Assembly (NCBI GenBank): GCA_038244535.1
Contig: JBBRTJ010000009.1
Coordinates: forward strand, 1-52,043
Reading direction: 5' to 3'
DNA length: 52,043 nt
DNA from: JBBRTJ01 sp038244535
GTDB lineage: Bacteria; Actinomycetota; Acidimicrobiia; Acidimicrobiales; Ilumatobacteraceae
Notes under the pieces: generated by a model
What the model saw: the letters and a program-made list of their open reading frames with translations, nothing else
What the model was told of the DNA's origin: nothing
Database searches by the model: none
In this document: piece by piece, positions 41,088-49,557 of the stretch
Numbering within the stretch: the first letter of the stretch is position 1
How the letters are laid out: each line of letters starts with the position of its first letter
Translations under genes and position numbers: made by a program

Positions 41088-42344
41088 ATGGAGCCGACGT
41101 ACAGCCCAGAGGCCGAGGCCTACCGCGAGAAGATCCAGGCCTTCCTGGCCGAGCACCTCCCGTCGAACTGGCGGGGCACGGGTCAGCTCGAAGGGGACGA
41201 CGTCTACCGCTTCACGATGGAATGGCGCCAGATCCTGTTCGAGAACAAGCTCCTCGCCCTGGGGTGGCCGCAGGAGTACGGCGGCGGCGGCTTCACGCCG
41301 CTCGAGCAGGTGGTGGTGGCCGAGGAGTTCGCCAAGGCGGGCGTGCCAAGTGGCGGCCCGAACGACGTGTTCGGCATCCAGATGCTCGGCAACACGTTGC
41401 TCATGTGGGGCTCCGACGAGCAGAAGGCTCACTACCTCCCCCGGATCCTCAGCCACGACGACGTCTGGTGCCAGGGCTACAGCGAGCCCAACGCCGGGTC
41501 CGACCTCGGCAACCTCGGGTGCCGAGCCGTGCTCGACGGTGACGAGTGGGTCATCAACGGCCAGAAGATCTGGACCAGTGCCGGCCACCTCGCCGACCAC
41601 ATCTTCCTGCTCACCCGGACCGATCCCGACGCCCCGAAGCACAAGGGCATCTCGTTCCTCCTGGTCGACATGCGTCAGCCCGGCGTCGAGGTGCGCCCCA
41701 TCAAGATGATCTCGGGTGAGTCGGAGTTCAACGAGGTCTTCTTCACCGACGCCGTGTGCCCCAAGGAGAACGTCATCGGTGGGATCAACAACGGCTGGGC
41801 GGTGGCCATGACGCTGCTCGGCTTCGAGCGGGGCGAGGCCGCGGCCACGCTGCCGGTGCGCTACGAGGCCGAGTACGTGCGCCTCGTGCGCCTTGCCAAC
41901 GAGTACGGCCGCGCCGACGACCCCCTCATCCGTCAGCGCCTGGCCTGGTGCTACAGCAAGGTCCAGATCATGCGCTACAACGGCATGCGGACCCTGACGC
42001 GCTTCCTCAAGGGCCACCACCCGGGCCCCGACGGCGCCATCTCGAAGCTCTACTGGAGCGAGTACCACCGGGTCGTGACCGAACTGGCCATGGACATCAT
42101 GGGCGCCGACGGGCTGGCGCCGACCGGGCGCCGCCCGAGCAGCGCCTTCCAGGCCGACGACGCCGGCGCTCCCAACAGCACCAACAGCTGGGCCATGACC
42201 TTCCTCAACGCCCGGGCCGGCACGATCTACGCCGGCACCTCGCAGGTGCAGCGCAACATCATCGGCGAGATGGTGCTCGGCCTGCCCAAGGAGCCGAAGG
42301 GCGACGGCGCCACCTGGGCCGATCTGCAGAAGGCGAAGGCCTGA
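41088..42344 (+). CDS. Acyl-CoA dehydrogenase family protein
   Basis: A 418-aa FAD enzyme. It has the N-terminal helical domain (LALGWPQEYGGGGFTPLEQ), the middle beta domain with the FAD-contacting YSEPNAGSDLGNL and WTSAGHLADH, and the C-terminal helices ending in YAGTSQVQRNIIGEMVLGLPKEP. It resembles the long-chain and steroid-side-chain (FadE-type) dehydrogenases of Actinobacteria. Substrate not assignable. TACGAT at 41074-41079 lies 8 nt before the ATG, so a leaderless start is likely. Confidence 0.93.
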   Translation: MEPTYSPEAEAYREKIQAFLAEHLPSNWRGTGQLEGDDVYRFTMEWRQILFENKLLALGWPQEYGGGGFTPLEQVVVAEEFAKAGVPSGGPNDVFGIQMLGNTLLMWGSDEQKAHYLPRILSHDDVWCQGYSEPNAGSDLGNLGCRAVLDGDEWVINGQKIWTSAGHLADHIFLLTRTDPDAPKHKGISFLLVDMRQPGVEVRPIKMISGESEFNEVFFTDAVCPKENVIGGINNGWAVAMTLLGFERGEAAATLPVRYEAEYVRLVRLANEYGRADDPLIRQRLAWCYSKVQIMRYNGMRTLTRFLKGHHPGPDGAISKLYWSEYHRVVTELAMDIMGADGLAPTGRRPSSAFQADDAGAPNSTNSWAMTFLNARAGTIYAGTSQVQRNIIGEMVLGLPKEPKGDGATWADLQKAKA

Positions 42345-42348
42345 CGAG

Positions 42349-42606
42349 GTGAGGTGGCGGGCGATCGTCGTGGCGGTCGCGCGCCGTCCCCACCTGTGGC
42401 CTACCGCTGCCGGCCAGATCATCCGGCTGGCGGCCCCGGGCTGGTGGCGACGGGCGCCCTTCCTCCCGCGGCCCGCCCCCGACTACCTGCGGTTCCGGAT
42501 GATCACGCAGTACGGCGACGCCGAGCACCAACCGGAGGCGGTCGACGTCGTGAGCTACCTCGACTGGGTCCGAATCACCCGCCGGAACTCCGTGGTCCAC
42601 GGTTAG
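42349..42606 (+). CDS. Small hypothetical protein
   Basis: An 85-aa basic, Trp/Arg/Pro-rich protein (PGWWRRAPFLPRPAPDYLRFRMITQYGD) with no clear membrane segment. The GTG at 42349 lies 4 nt after the acyl-CoA dehydrogenase stop, following GACGAGGT. It is probably cotranscribed with that gene. Codon use fits a real gene; function unknown. Confidence 0.65.
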   Translation: MRWRAIVVAVARRPHLWPTAAGQIIRLAAPGWWRRAPFLPRPAPDYLRFRMITQYGDAEHQPEAVDVVSYLDWVRITRRNSVVHG

Positions 42607-42617
42607 GTTCGGCCGTC

Positions 42618-43115
42618 ATGCGGAGCGCCCTCGTGCTGAATGCGACGTACGAGCCGCTCTCGATCGTGCCGGCCCGCCGGGCCGTGTGCTTGGTGCTGGC
42701 CGACAAGGCTGAGGTCCTCCATCACGACGGCACGGAGCTGCACTCCGCGTACCGGGTCATCCCCAGCCCGATGGTCATCCGCCTGCGCTACATCGTCAAG
42801 GTGCCGTTCCACCGCCGCTCGGCGCTGTCGCGCCGTGCTGTCTTTGCCCGCGACGAGAGTCGCTGCCAGTACTGCGGGGGTCATGCCGACTCGATCGACC
42901 ACGTGGTCCCCCGGAGCAAAGGGGGTCCGCACGAGTGGGACAACGTCGTGGCCGCCTGCCGCCCGTGCAACTTGCGCAAGCGCGACCGCTCGCCCGACGA
43001 GGCGGGCATGCGACTGGCCCGCCACCCCGCGCCGCCCCGCGAGCTGGCGTGGGTCGTGGTGAGCGTGGGCCGAGTGCCTGACGAGTGGAAGCCGTACCTC
43101 GCCAGGGCCTCCTAG
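42618..43115 (+). CDS. HNH endonuclease family protein
   Basis: A 165-aa protein with an N-terminal family-specific region (LVLNATYEPLSIVPARRAVCLVL) and a C-terminal HNH domain: CQYCGGHADSIDHVVPRSKGGPHEWDNVVAACRPCNLRKRD, with two CxxC pairs binding zinc and the DHVVPRSKGG catalytic core. Such stand-alone genes are widespread chromosomal genes in Actinobacteria, with unclear role. TAGGTT at 42604-42609 lies 8 nt before the ATG. Confidence 0.9.
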   Translation: MRSALVLNATYEPLSIVPARRAVCLVLADKAEVLHHDGTELHSAYRVIPSPMVIRLRYIVKVPFHRRSALSRRAVFARDESRCQYCGGHADSIDHVVPRSKGGPHEWDNVVAACRPCNLRKRDRSPDEAGMRLARHPAPPRELAWVVVSVGRVPDEWKPYLARAS

Positions 43116-43128
43116 GCCACGGCGGACG

Positions 43129-43800
43129 GTGACCACCACGTCCGGCTGGCACATCGAGCGCGCCCGGGGCTCGGCCGCCGCCTTTCACGCCCGCCCGTTG
43201 CCGGATCCGGCCCGCCGCGTCGTCTGGGTGCATGAGGTCGACCGCCCCGCGGTCGTGCTCGGCTCGGCCCAGCCCGCATCCGTCGTCGATGAGGTCGCGG
43301 CCGACCGCGCTGGCGTCGAGGTGGTGCGGCGCCGCAGCGGCGGGGGAGCGGTCTGGGTCGCTCCTGGGCACGTGCTGTGGGTCGACCTGATCGTGGCCCG
43401 GGGCGACCCGCTGTGGGACGACGACGTGGGCCGGGCGTCATGGTGGGTGGGCGAGCTCTGGGTCGAAGCACTGACTGCGATCGGGGTCGAGGGGGCGACG
43501 GCCCATCGGGGTGCGATGGTTCGTACCCCGTGGTCATCCCTGGTCTGCTTCGCCGGGGTCGGTCCCGGTGAGGTCACGGTGGGGCCTGGTGGCCCGAAGG
43601 TGGTCGGCATCAGCCAGCGCCGCACTCGGGAGGCGGCGCGCTTCCAGTGCGCCGCCTACCAGGTGTTTGATCCCGTGCCGATGCTGGCGCTCCTGACGCC
43701 GCCGACCCCTCGCGACGCTGAGGTGGCACCGCTGGCGGTGGGCGTCGGCGACCAGTTGGTCGCCCTGACCGACGCGGTGCTCGCCGCGCTGCCCGCCTGA
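43129..43800 (+). CDS. Lipoate-protein ligase/octanoyltransferase-like protein
   Basis: A 223-aa protein with the BPL/LplA/LipM fold: VVRRRSGGGAVWVAPGHVLWVDLIV is the lipoate-binding RR(x)SGGGAV motif, and PKVVGISQRRTREAARFQCAAYQ carries the expected catalytic Lys. It is shorter than LplA (about 330 aa) and lacks the C-terminal domain, so a LipM-like transferase or a free ligase domain is possible. The GTG at 43129 follows the HNH gene by 13 nt. It is the last gene before the division cluster. Confidence 0.82.
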   Translation: MTTTSGWHIERARGSAAAFHARPLPDPARRVVWVHEVDRPAVVLGSAQPASVVDEVAADRAGVEVVRRRSGGGAVWVAPGHVLWVDLIVARGDPLWDDDVGRASWWVGELWVEALTAIGVEGATAHRGAMVRTPWSSLVCFAGVGPGEVTVGPGGPKVVGISQRRTREAARFQCAAYQVFDPVPMLALLTPPTPRDAEVAPLAVGVGDQLVALTDAVLAALPA

Positions 43801-43899
43801 CCGAGCGGGTCCCGACGAGGGGTGTCCTGCCCCGGTGACGGCGCCGTGCCGCCGAGGTGGCGCGCCTGCGGTTGCGGCCGCCCCGGTGAGGGACCATCA

Positions 43900-43966
43900 T
43901 GGAGCGAGGTGGAGCGAAGTGGGTTGACATGGGCCATAGAGGGGCCTACTGTGGGTCGAAGTGGGG
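43900..43966 (+). promoter_or_regulatory. MraZ operator array (TGGGN-type repeats)
   Basis: Repeats TGGAG (43900), TGGAG (43910), TGGGT (43920), TGGGC (43930), a degenerate AGGGG (43940), then TGGGT (43952) and TGGGG (43962) recur every 10 bp, with a 2-bp phase shift before the last two. TGGGN with 5-bp spacers is the site bound by MraZ in Escherichia coli, so autoregulation is likely. Confidence 0.75.
43924..43952 (+). promoter_or_regulatory. Division-cluster promoter (TTGACA-17-TACTGT)
   Basis: A perfect -35 TTGACA (43924-43929) is followed by a 17-bp spacer and TACTGT (43947-43952), an actinobacterial TANNNT -10. Predicted start near 43959 gives a leader of about 48 nt. The MraZ repeats overlap both elements. 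Confidence 0.7.
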
Positions 43967-44006
43967 GATCGAGCAGGCGATCACCCAGGATGAGGTTCAG
44001 ACGCCA

Positions 44007-44474
44007 GTGCCCTCCTTTGTCGGCAAGTTCGAGCATCAGCTCGACCCCAAGGGTCGAGTGGTGCTGCCGTCGAGCTTCCGTGATCGGTTCGCACCCGGCG
44101 CCTACCTCACCGTCGGGAAGGACGGGTGCATCGAGGTGTGGACCATGGAGGCGTTCGAGCAGCGGGGCGAGGAGCTCCAGGCGAAGGGCGAGCGTGACGA
44201 GCTCGACCGCGCCGAGGTGCGCGCCTTCTTCAACAGCGCCTTCCTCGTCAAGCCCGACGCGCAGGGCCGGGTCCTGGTCGAGCGCACCCTGCGTGAGTAC
44301 GCCGACCTCTTCGCGTCAGCGGGCAGCACCGCGGCCGTGAGCGTCACCGTCGCCGGCAGCGGCAACCACGTCGAGCTCTGGGCTCCTCACCTCTACGAGG
44401 CCGAGAGCTCCCGGGGCGCCACCCTGCGCGCGAGGGGCCAACGTCGTCCCCTCGCTGCGCTGACCGAAGCCTGA
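44007..44474 (+). CDS. mraZ: Transcriptional regulator MraZ
   Basis: A 155-aa protein with two SpoVT/AbrB-like halves, each with its D-x-x-G-R signature: FVGKFEHQLDPKGRVVLP at the start and LVKPDAQGRVLVER near residues 85-100. MraZ binds repeats before its own gene and regulates the dcw cluster. The GTG at 44007 is chosen because MraZ proteins begin just before F-x-G-x-F/Y; the open frame to 43899 would cover the promoter. It starts the division operon. Confidence 0.93.
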   Translation: MPSFVGKFEHQLDPKGRVVLPSSFRDRFAPGAYLTVGKDGCIEVWTMEAFEQRGEELQAKGERDELDRAEVRAFFNSAFLVKPDAQGRVLVERTLREYADLFASAGSTAAVSVTVAGSGNHVELWAPHLYEAESSRGATLRARGQRRPLAALTEA

Positions 44475-44715
44475 TCACCCACATCGAAAGGAGACGAGGA
44501 CCCGCCAGAACCACGAGCACCAGGTACCACGGACACGTTCGCTCATCCGCAGTCCTCCGGACGGCAAGATGGACAGCCCCAACTCCGCCCGCTTCCGTCT
44601 CGCTAGTCGGGGAGACATCCCGACGGCACCCGCCGCCCGGGGGACTGCCGGTGAGCGAACGCCCGTTTCGCCTGAACAGCTCGCAGCACCACCACGATCG
44701 CCCCCAGGAGGGGAC
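44475..44715 (+). other. mraZ-rsmH intergenic leader, possible structured RNA
   Basis: This 241-nt gap is long for an otherwise tightly packed cluster. It contains AAAGGAGACGAGGAC (from about 44486), a segment with GGTACC, a TCGGG/CCCGA stem (around 44615) and the rsmH ribosome-binding site AGGAGGGG at its end. Actinobacteria have a described mraW RNA motif in this very place. Whether this sequence fits it could not be checked by eye. An in-frame extension of rsmH from 44569 looks unconserved. Confidence 0.4.
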
Positions 44716-45654
44716 GTGAGCGAACTGTTCCACCACGTGCCGGTGATGGCCACCGAGGTCGTCGAGCTCTTCCGGTCGGTACCCCCCGGGGTGCTGGTGG
44801 ACGCCACGCTCGGCGGGGCCGGCCACGCCCGGCGCCTGCTCGAGGCCCGACCCGACTGCACGCTGGTCGGGATCGATCAGGACCTCGCCGCCCTCGCCGC
44901 CGCCGCTTCGGTGCTCGCACCGTTCGGTGACCGGGTGGTCCTGCGTCACGCCCGGTTCGACGCCCTCACCACGATCATGACCGACCTTCGCCTCCCTCCC
45001 GTCTCCGGTGTGCTCTTCGATCTCGGGGTCAGCTCCCCGCAGCTCGATCGGGTCGAGCGGGGCTTCAGCTACCGCGGTGCCGGCCCGCTCGACATGCGCA
45101 TGGACACCAACACCGCCTGGACGGCGTCTGACGTGGTGAACGGCTATGACGAAGCCCGGCTCGCCGACGTCTTGCAGCGTCACGGTGACGAGCGCTTCGC
45201 CTCTCGCATCGCCAGGGCGATCGTGGCGGCGCGGCCCATCGAGACGACGGCCCAGCTGGCCGACATCGTGCGCGAGGCCATCCCGGCGCCGGCGCGCCGG
45301 CGCGGCGGCCATCCGGCCAAGCGCACGTTCCAGGCCATCCGCATCGAGGTGAACGGAGAGCTCGACGTGCTGCCGAGCGCGATCGACGCCGCCATCGACG
45401 CCACCGCCCCGGGCGGGCGGGTGGCTGTCCTCAGCTACCACTCTGGTGAGGACCGCATCGTGAAGGAGCGGTTCCGCCAGCACGTGACCGGTGGGTGCGA
45501 GTGCCCGCCCGGACTTCCCTGCGTGTGCGACGCCGTGCAGACGGTTCGCCTCGTCCGCGTGCAAAAGACCCCGTCGGCCGCCGAGCTCGAGGCCAATCCA
45601 AGGGCCGAGTCGGCTCGCCTGCGCGCCGTCGAGAAGCTCGCCGTGAACGGATGA
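44716..45654 (+). CDS. rsmH: 16S rRNA (cytosine1402-N4)-methyltransferase
   Basis: A 312-aa SAM enzyme (formerly MraW). HHVPVMATEVVELF opens the protein; VDATLGGAGHARRLLE is motif I, GIDQDLAAL the SAM site, VLFDLGVSSPQLD and GFSYRGAGPLDMRMD are family signatures, and AVLSYHSGEDRIVK is near the end. It modifies the ribosomal P site. The GTG at 44716 has AGGAGGGG just upstream. The family's usual length (about 310) supports this start over 44569. Confidence 0.95.
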   Translation: MSELFHHVPVMATEVVELFRSVPPGVLVDATLGGAGHARRLLEARPDCTLVGIDQDLAALAAAASVLAPFGDRVVLRHARFDALTTIMTDLRLPPVSGVLFDLGVSSPQLDRVERGFSYRGAGPLDMRMDTNTAWTASDVVNGYDEARLADVLQRHGDERFASRIARAIVAARPIETTAQLADIVREAIPAPARRRGGHPAKRTFQAIRIEVNGELDVLPSAIDAAIDATAPGGRVAVLSYHSGEDRIVKERFRQHVTGGCECPPGLPCVCDAVQTVRLVRVQKTPSAAELEANPRAESARLRAVEKLAVNG

Positions 45655-45664
45655 GGGACCCTGG

Positions 45665-46225
45665 ATGAGCCCGGCCTCCCCCGGTCGCGCCCCGAGTGGC
45701 GCTGAGTCCCGCGTCGTGGGCGTGCGGGCCCGGCGGGCCGAGGCCCAACCTGTACCGGCGAGCAACCGCCGGCCCGATCTCCGCGTCCTCAGCCCGCAGG
45801 TCCGTCGCCGTCGGGCAGGTGCCGCCGTGCTCCTGGCCACCGCGGTGGTCTTCAGCCTGATGGTCGGCCTCGTCGTGCTCCAGGCCAAGATGGCCCAGGA
45901 GCAGCAGCGACTCGACCAGCTCGAGCAGCGGACCAAGGGCGCCCAGCTCTCCTACGATCGGTTGCGGGTGGTGGTCGCCATCATGGAGGCCCCGGCGTCC
46001 ATCGTGAAGTCCGCCGAGACCCAGCTCGGCATGGTGCAGGCCGGCAAGGTCACCTACATCAGCCCGACGCCGGCCGACGTCGCCGCCGTCGCCGAGGGCC
46101 GGGCGATGGCCCGGGTCGGGTCTGCCCAAGCGACGCAGAACCCCGCCACTCCCGCCGCCGGTGCCTTGAGCGTGACCCCGCCGGACTGGACTGCGGTCAA
46201 GCCCCTGGTCGAAGGGGCGCCATGA
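45665..46225 (+). CDS. ftsL: FtsL-like division protein
   Basis: A 186-aa bitopic protein: a basic cytoplasmic part, one transmembrane helix (about residues 52-74), then a short coiled coil (KMAQEQQRLDQLEQRTKGAQLSYDRLRVVVAIMEAP) and a loose Ala/Pro-rich tail. Sequence identity in FtsL is low, so the call rests on topology and position between rsmH and ftsI. It would form part of the FtsQLB complex that activates septal synthesis. Confidence 0.8.
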   Translation: MSPASPGRAPSGAESRVVGVRARRAEAQPVPASNRRPDLRVLSPQVRRRRAGAAVLLATAVVFSLMVGLVVLQAKMAQEQQRLDQLEQRTKGAQLSYDRLRVVVAIMEAPASIVKSAETQLGMVQAGKVTYISPTPADVAAVAEGRAMARVGSAQATQNPATPAAGALSVTPPDWTAVKPLVEGAP

Positions 46226-46238
46226 GCGTGCCGGCGCC

Positions 46239-48122
46239 ATGAGCCAACCAACCACCACTCCCCGCCGGCCGGCGCAGCAGCGACCGGCCGGCGTCCGCGC
46301 GCGGCCGCCCGCGAATCCGGTCCGAGCCCGCTCGGGTCCACCCCGGCGGCCTCTCCCACCGCCATCAGTGTGGCGCGCCGGCCGACCCCATCGCCGGCTC
46401 GTGGCGCTGCTGGTGCTCATCGCCGTGCTGCTGTGCGCGGTCCTCGTGCGGGTCGGCATGCTGCAGACGCTCGACAGCCGCCAGTATGCGTTGGCCGGCA
46501 CGCAGCAGCGCATCGGCCCGAAGCTCGTGCTCCCGGCGGCGCGGGGGACGGTCTTTGATCGATCGATGGTCGAGCTGGCCGTGTCGGTGCCGCAGCCCAC
46601 CGTGTGGGTCGACCCCGGCGTGCTCAAGGATGAACCCGGCAAGCCCAGCCGCCAAGGCGAGCGTGACGAGGTCGTGTCGGTCTTGACGAGCACGCTGGCG
46701 TTGAACGCGACCTCCTCGGCCAAGCTGGCCAAGGAGCTCGTCACACCCGGCCTTCGCTTCGCCTACGTGTCCCGACAGATCGACGACACCACGGCCAACT
46801 CGCTGCGCAAGGTTCTCGCCGACCGCAAGCTGGCGGGCGTGTACGTGTCGAGCGAGCCCCGCCGGTTCCTACCCGGTAGGGATCTCGCCCAGGGTCTGCT
46901 CGGTTCGACCGATCTCGACGGCAAGGGCTCGAGCGGCCTCGAGCAGCGCTACGACGCGGTGCTCACGGGTACGGCCGGCGAACTGATCCGCGAGCGCGAC
47001 GCCGATGGCCGCACGATCCCCGGTGGCTTCCAGGACGAGGTGGCGCCCCAGCCCGGCGACGACCTCGTGCTGACCATCGATCAGACGTTGCAGTACGCGG
47101 CCGAAGACCTGGTGCGCAAGGCTGTGATCGCCAGCAAGTCCAAGGCCGGTTGGGCTGTCATCATGAACCCCCGGACCGGTGACGTGCTGGCGATGGCCAA
47201 CATCAGGGCCACCGAAGCCCCGGGTGGCACCGAGGTGTCGAAGGCCAACAACGCCGTGATCGACGTGTTCGAGCCGGGCTCGGTCAACAAGCTGATCACG
47301 ATCGCGGCCGCGGTCAACGAGGGGCTGGTGAGCCCGTCCACGATCTTCCAGGTGCCTTACAGCATCAAGGTCGGCGATGCCGAGTTCACCGACCATGACC
47401 AGCACGGCGTCCAGCCGATGACGATGACCGACATCGTCGCGAAGTCCTCCAACGTGGGCACGATCTCGGTGGCCAAGCTGCTCGGCGCGGCCAAGGTCGA
47501 CCAGTACCTCCGCTCGTTCGGGCTGGGTACCAAGACCGCGCTCGACCTGCCGTACGAGTCGGCCGGATTGCTCGCGCCGCTCAAGCGGTGGAGCCAGTCG
47601 TCGCTCGGTGCCTTCCCGATCGGGCAGGGCATCGCCGTCACTGCGGTGCAGATGCTGTCGGCTTTCAACGTGATCGCCAATGGCGGTGCGTACCAGCCGC
47701 CCCGCCTCGTGCGCTCGACGATCGATCGCAGCGGCACCGTCCACGACGTGCCGATCGCCGCCAGCCGGCCGGTGGTCACGCCCGCCACCGCTCAGGCCAT
47801 GAACGCAATGCTGCAGGAGGTCGTCAAGAGCGGCGAGGGCACCGGAGGCAAGGCAGCCGTCGAGGGCTACACCGTCGCCGGCAAGACCGGCACGGCCTAC
47901 AAGCCGCAGCCCAACGGCACCTACCTCGACAGTTCCGGCAACTACCGCTACTTCGTGACCTTTGCCGGGTTCGTGCCGGCCGAGGACCCGCAACTCTCGA
48001 TCCTGGTGTCTCTCGACGAGCCCCAGGGCGATCACTACGCCGGTCAAGTTGCGGCCCCGCTGTTCGCCGACCTCGCCAAGGTGGCGCTGCGGCGGATGGA
48101 GATCCCGCCGACGGCGCGTTGA
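46239..48122 (+). CDS. ftsI: Penicillin-binding protein 3, septal transpeptidase
   Basis: A 627-aa class B PBP. A Pro/Arg-rich cytoplasmic tail and one membrane helix (residues 53-73) come before the dimerisation domain (ARGTVFDR) and the transpeptidase domain. That domain has the active Ser in S348-V-N-K351, the SSN motif at 403-405 and KTG near residue 550 (AGKTGTA). It cross-links septal peptidoglycan together with FtsW and needs FtsQLB. It starts 13 nt after the FtsL-like stop and is followed closely by murE. Confidence 0.95.
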   Translation: MSQPTTTPRRPAQQRPAGVRARPPANPVRARSGPPRRPLPPPSVWRAGRPHRRLVALLVLIAVLLCAVLVRVGMLQTLDSRQYALAGTQQRIGPKLVLPAARGTVFDRSMVELAVSVPQPTVWVDPGVLKDEPGKPSRQGERDEVVSVLTSTLALNATSSAKLAKELVTPGLRFAYVSRQIDDTTANSLRKVLADRKLAGVYVSSEPRRFLPGRDLAQGLLGSTDLDGKGSSGLEQRYDAVLTGTAGELIRERDADGRTIPGGFQDEVAPQPGDDLVLTIDQTLQYAAEDLVRKAVIASKSKAGWAVIMNPRTGDVLAMANIRATEAPGGTEVSKANNAVIDVFEPGSVNKLITIAAAVNEGLVSPSTIFQVPYSIKVGDAEFTDHDQHGVQPMTMTDIVAKSSNVGTISVAKLLGAAKVDQYLRSFGLGTKTALDLPYESAGLLAPLKRWSQSSLGAFPIGQGIAVTAVQMLSAFNVIANGGAYQPPRLVRSTIDRSGTVHDVPIAASRPVVTPATAQAMNAMLQEVVKSGEGTGGKAAVEGYTVAGKTGTAYKPQPNGTYLDSSGNYRYFVTFAGFVPAEDPQLSILVSLDEPQGDHYAGQVAAPLFADLAKVALRRMEIPPTAR

Positions 48123-48129
48123 GGTCCTC

Positions 48130-49557
48130 ATGCTGCTGAGCGACCTGATCGACGCGACCCGCGGCGTGCCGGCAGCCGTCCACGGCCTTCGCGCTCGGGT
48201 CGACATCTCGGCGGTGACCAACGACTCGCGAGCGGTGCGACCGGGCTCGCTCTTCTGCTGCATCCGGGGCGCGCACATCGATGGCCACACCTTCGCTGCT
48301 GAGGCAGCGGGGCACGGGGCGTCGGCACTCCTGGTCGAGCACCCCGTGAGCGTCGAGGTCGCGCAGCTGGTCGTGGCCGACACCCGGGTCGCGATGGGGC
48401 CGATCGCGGCGGCCTTCCACGGACATCCCTCTGATCGGCTCACGCTCGTCGGGGTCACCGGCACCAACGGCAAGACGACGGTCACGATGCTCCTGGCCTC
48501 GATCTTCGCCGCCGCCGGGCAGTCGGCAGGTGTGATCGGCACCTTGAGCGGAGCGCAGACGACCCCCGAGGCCCCTGAGCTCCAGGCCCGCCTCGCGGCC
48601 ATGCTCGCGGAGGGCAAGCAGGCCGTGGCCATGGAGGTGTCGTCGCACGCGCTGGCGCTGCACCGCGTCGGCGGCTCGCACTTCGCCGCGGCCGTCTTCA
48701 CGAACCTCGGCCACGACCACCTCGACTTCCACGGCACCATGGCTCGCTACTTCGAGGCCAAGGCGTCGTTGTTCCGCCCCGAGCTCACCGCGCTGGCCGT
48801 TGTGAACGTCGACGACCTCCACGGCGACCTGCTCGCCCGCGGTGCCCCCGTGCGAGTCGTGCCGTATTCGATGCAGGACGTGGCGGACCTCGAACTTCGG
48901 GCCGGGCGCTCCCGCTGGACGTGGCGCGGGCGGTCCTTTGAGCTGCCCCTCACCGGTCGGTTCAACGTCTCCAACGCGCTCGCGGCGGCGACGGTGGCCA
49001 TCGAGCTCGGCATCGCGTCCGAGGCAGTGATCACCGGCCTCGCGTCCGTGCCGGCCGTCGCCGGTCGGTTCGAGGTCATCGACGAGGGGCAGCCGTTCTT
49101 GGTGGCAGTCGACTATGCGCACACCCCTGATGCCCTGACCGAGGTGCTGGCCGCAGCCCGCGAGGTGGCCGGCTCTGGGCGGGTCCTGCTGGTGTTCGGC
49201 TGCGGTGGTGATCGTGATCATGCCAAGCGGCCAGAGATGGGTGCGGCAGCGTCGGCCGGTGCCGATCTGGCTGTGATCACCTCGGATAACCCCCGCAGTG
49301 AGGATCCCTCTGCGATCATCGAGGCCGTGACCTCCGGCATCCACGAGTCGCGCCGCTCCACGGTGCTCGTCGAACCCGATCGACGAACGGCGGTGTCGAT
49401 GGCGATCGACCGCGCTCAGGCTGGCGATGTGGTGCTGCTGGCGGGCAAGGGGCACGAGACCACCCAGACGATCGGCGCAGAGGTGTTGCCCTTCGACGAT
49501 CGCGTCGTGGCCCGCTCGGCGCTGGTCGCACGGCGAGCGCGCGATGTCGACCGATGA
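48130..49557 (+). CDS. murE: UDP-MurNAc-tripeptide synthetase (meso-DAP-adding)
   Basis: A 475-aa Mur ligase that adds the third amino acid of the stem peptide. ATP loop GVTGTNGKTT, the EVSSHAL block, HDHLDFHGT and DYAHTPDAL are present. DNPRSEDP carries the DNPR motif that selects meso-diaminopimelate rather than lysine. The ATG at 48130 is 7 nt after the ftsI stop; the mraY ATG overlaps its stop by 4 nt. No murF lies between them. Confidence 0.95.
   Translation: MLLSDLIDATRGVPAAVHGLRARVDISAVTNDSRAVRPGSLFCCIRGAHIDGHTFAAEAAGHGASALLVEHPVSVEVAQLVVADTRVAMGPIAAAFHGHPSDRLTLVGVTGTNGKTTVTMLLASIFAAAGQSAGVIGTLSGAQTTPEAPELQARLAAMLAEGKQAVAMEVSSHALALHRVGGSHFAAAVFTNLGHDHLDFHGTMARYFEAKASLFRPELTALAVVNVDDLHGDLLARGAPVRVVPYSMQDVADLELRAGRSRWTWRGRSFELPLTGRFNVSNALAAATVAIELGIASEAVITGLASVPAVAGRFEVIDEGQPFLVAVDYAHTPDALTEVLAAAREVAGSGRVLLVFGCGGDRDHAKRPEMGAAASAGADLAVITSDNPRSEDPSAIIEAVTSGIHESRRSTVLVEPDRRTAVSMAIDRAQAGDVVLLAGKGHETTQTIGAEVLPFDDRVVARSALVARRARDVDR

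Noticed and set aside
40815..42422. 535-residue minus-strand open frame
   Set aside because: Lies opposite the complete acyl-CoA dehydrogenase and shows no recognisable domain.
43899..44006. mraZ beginning at ATG 43899
   Set aside because: This would translate through the promoter and operator array; MraZ proteins start just before the FVGKFEH strand.
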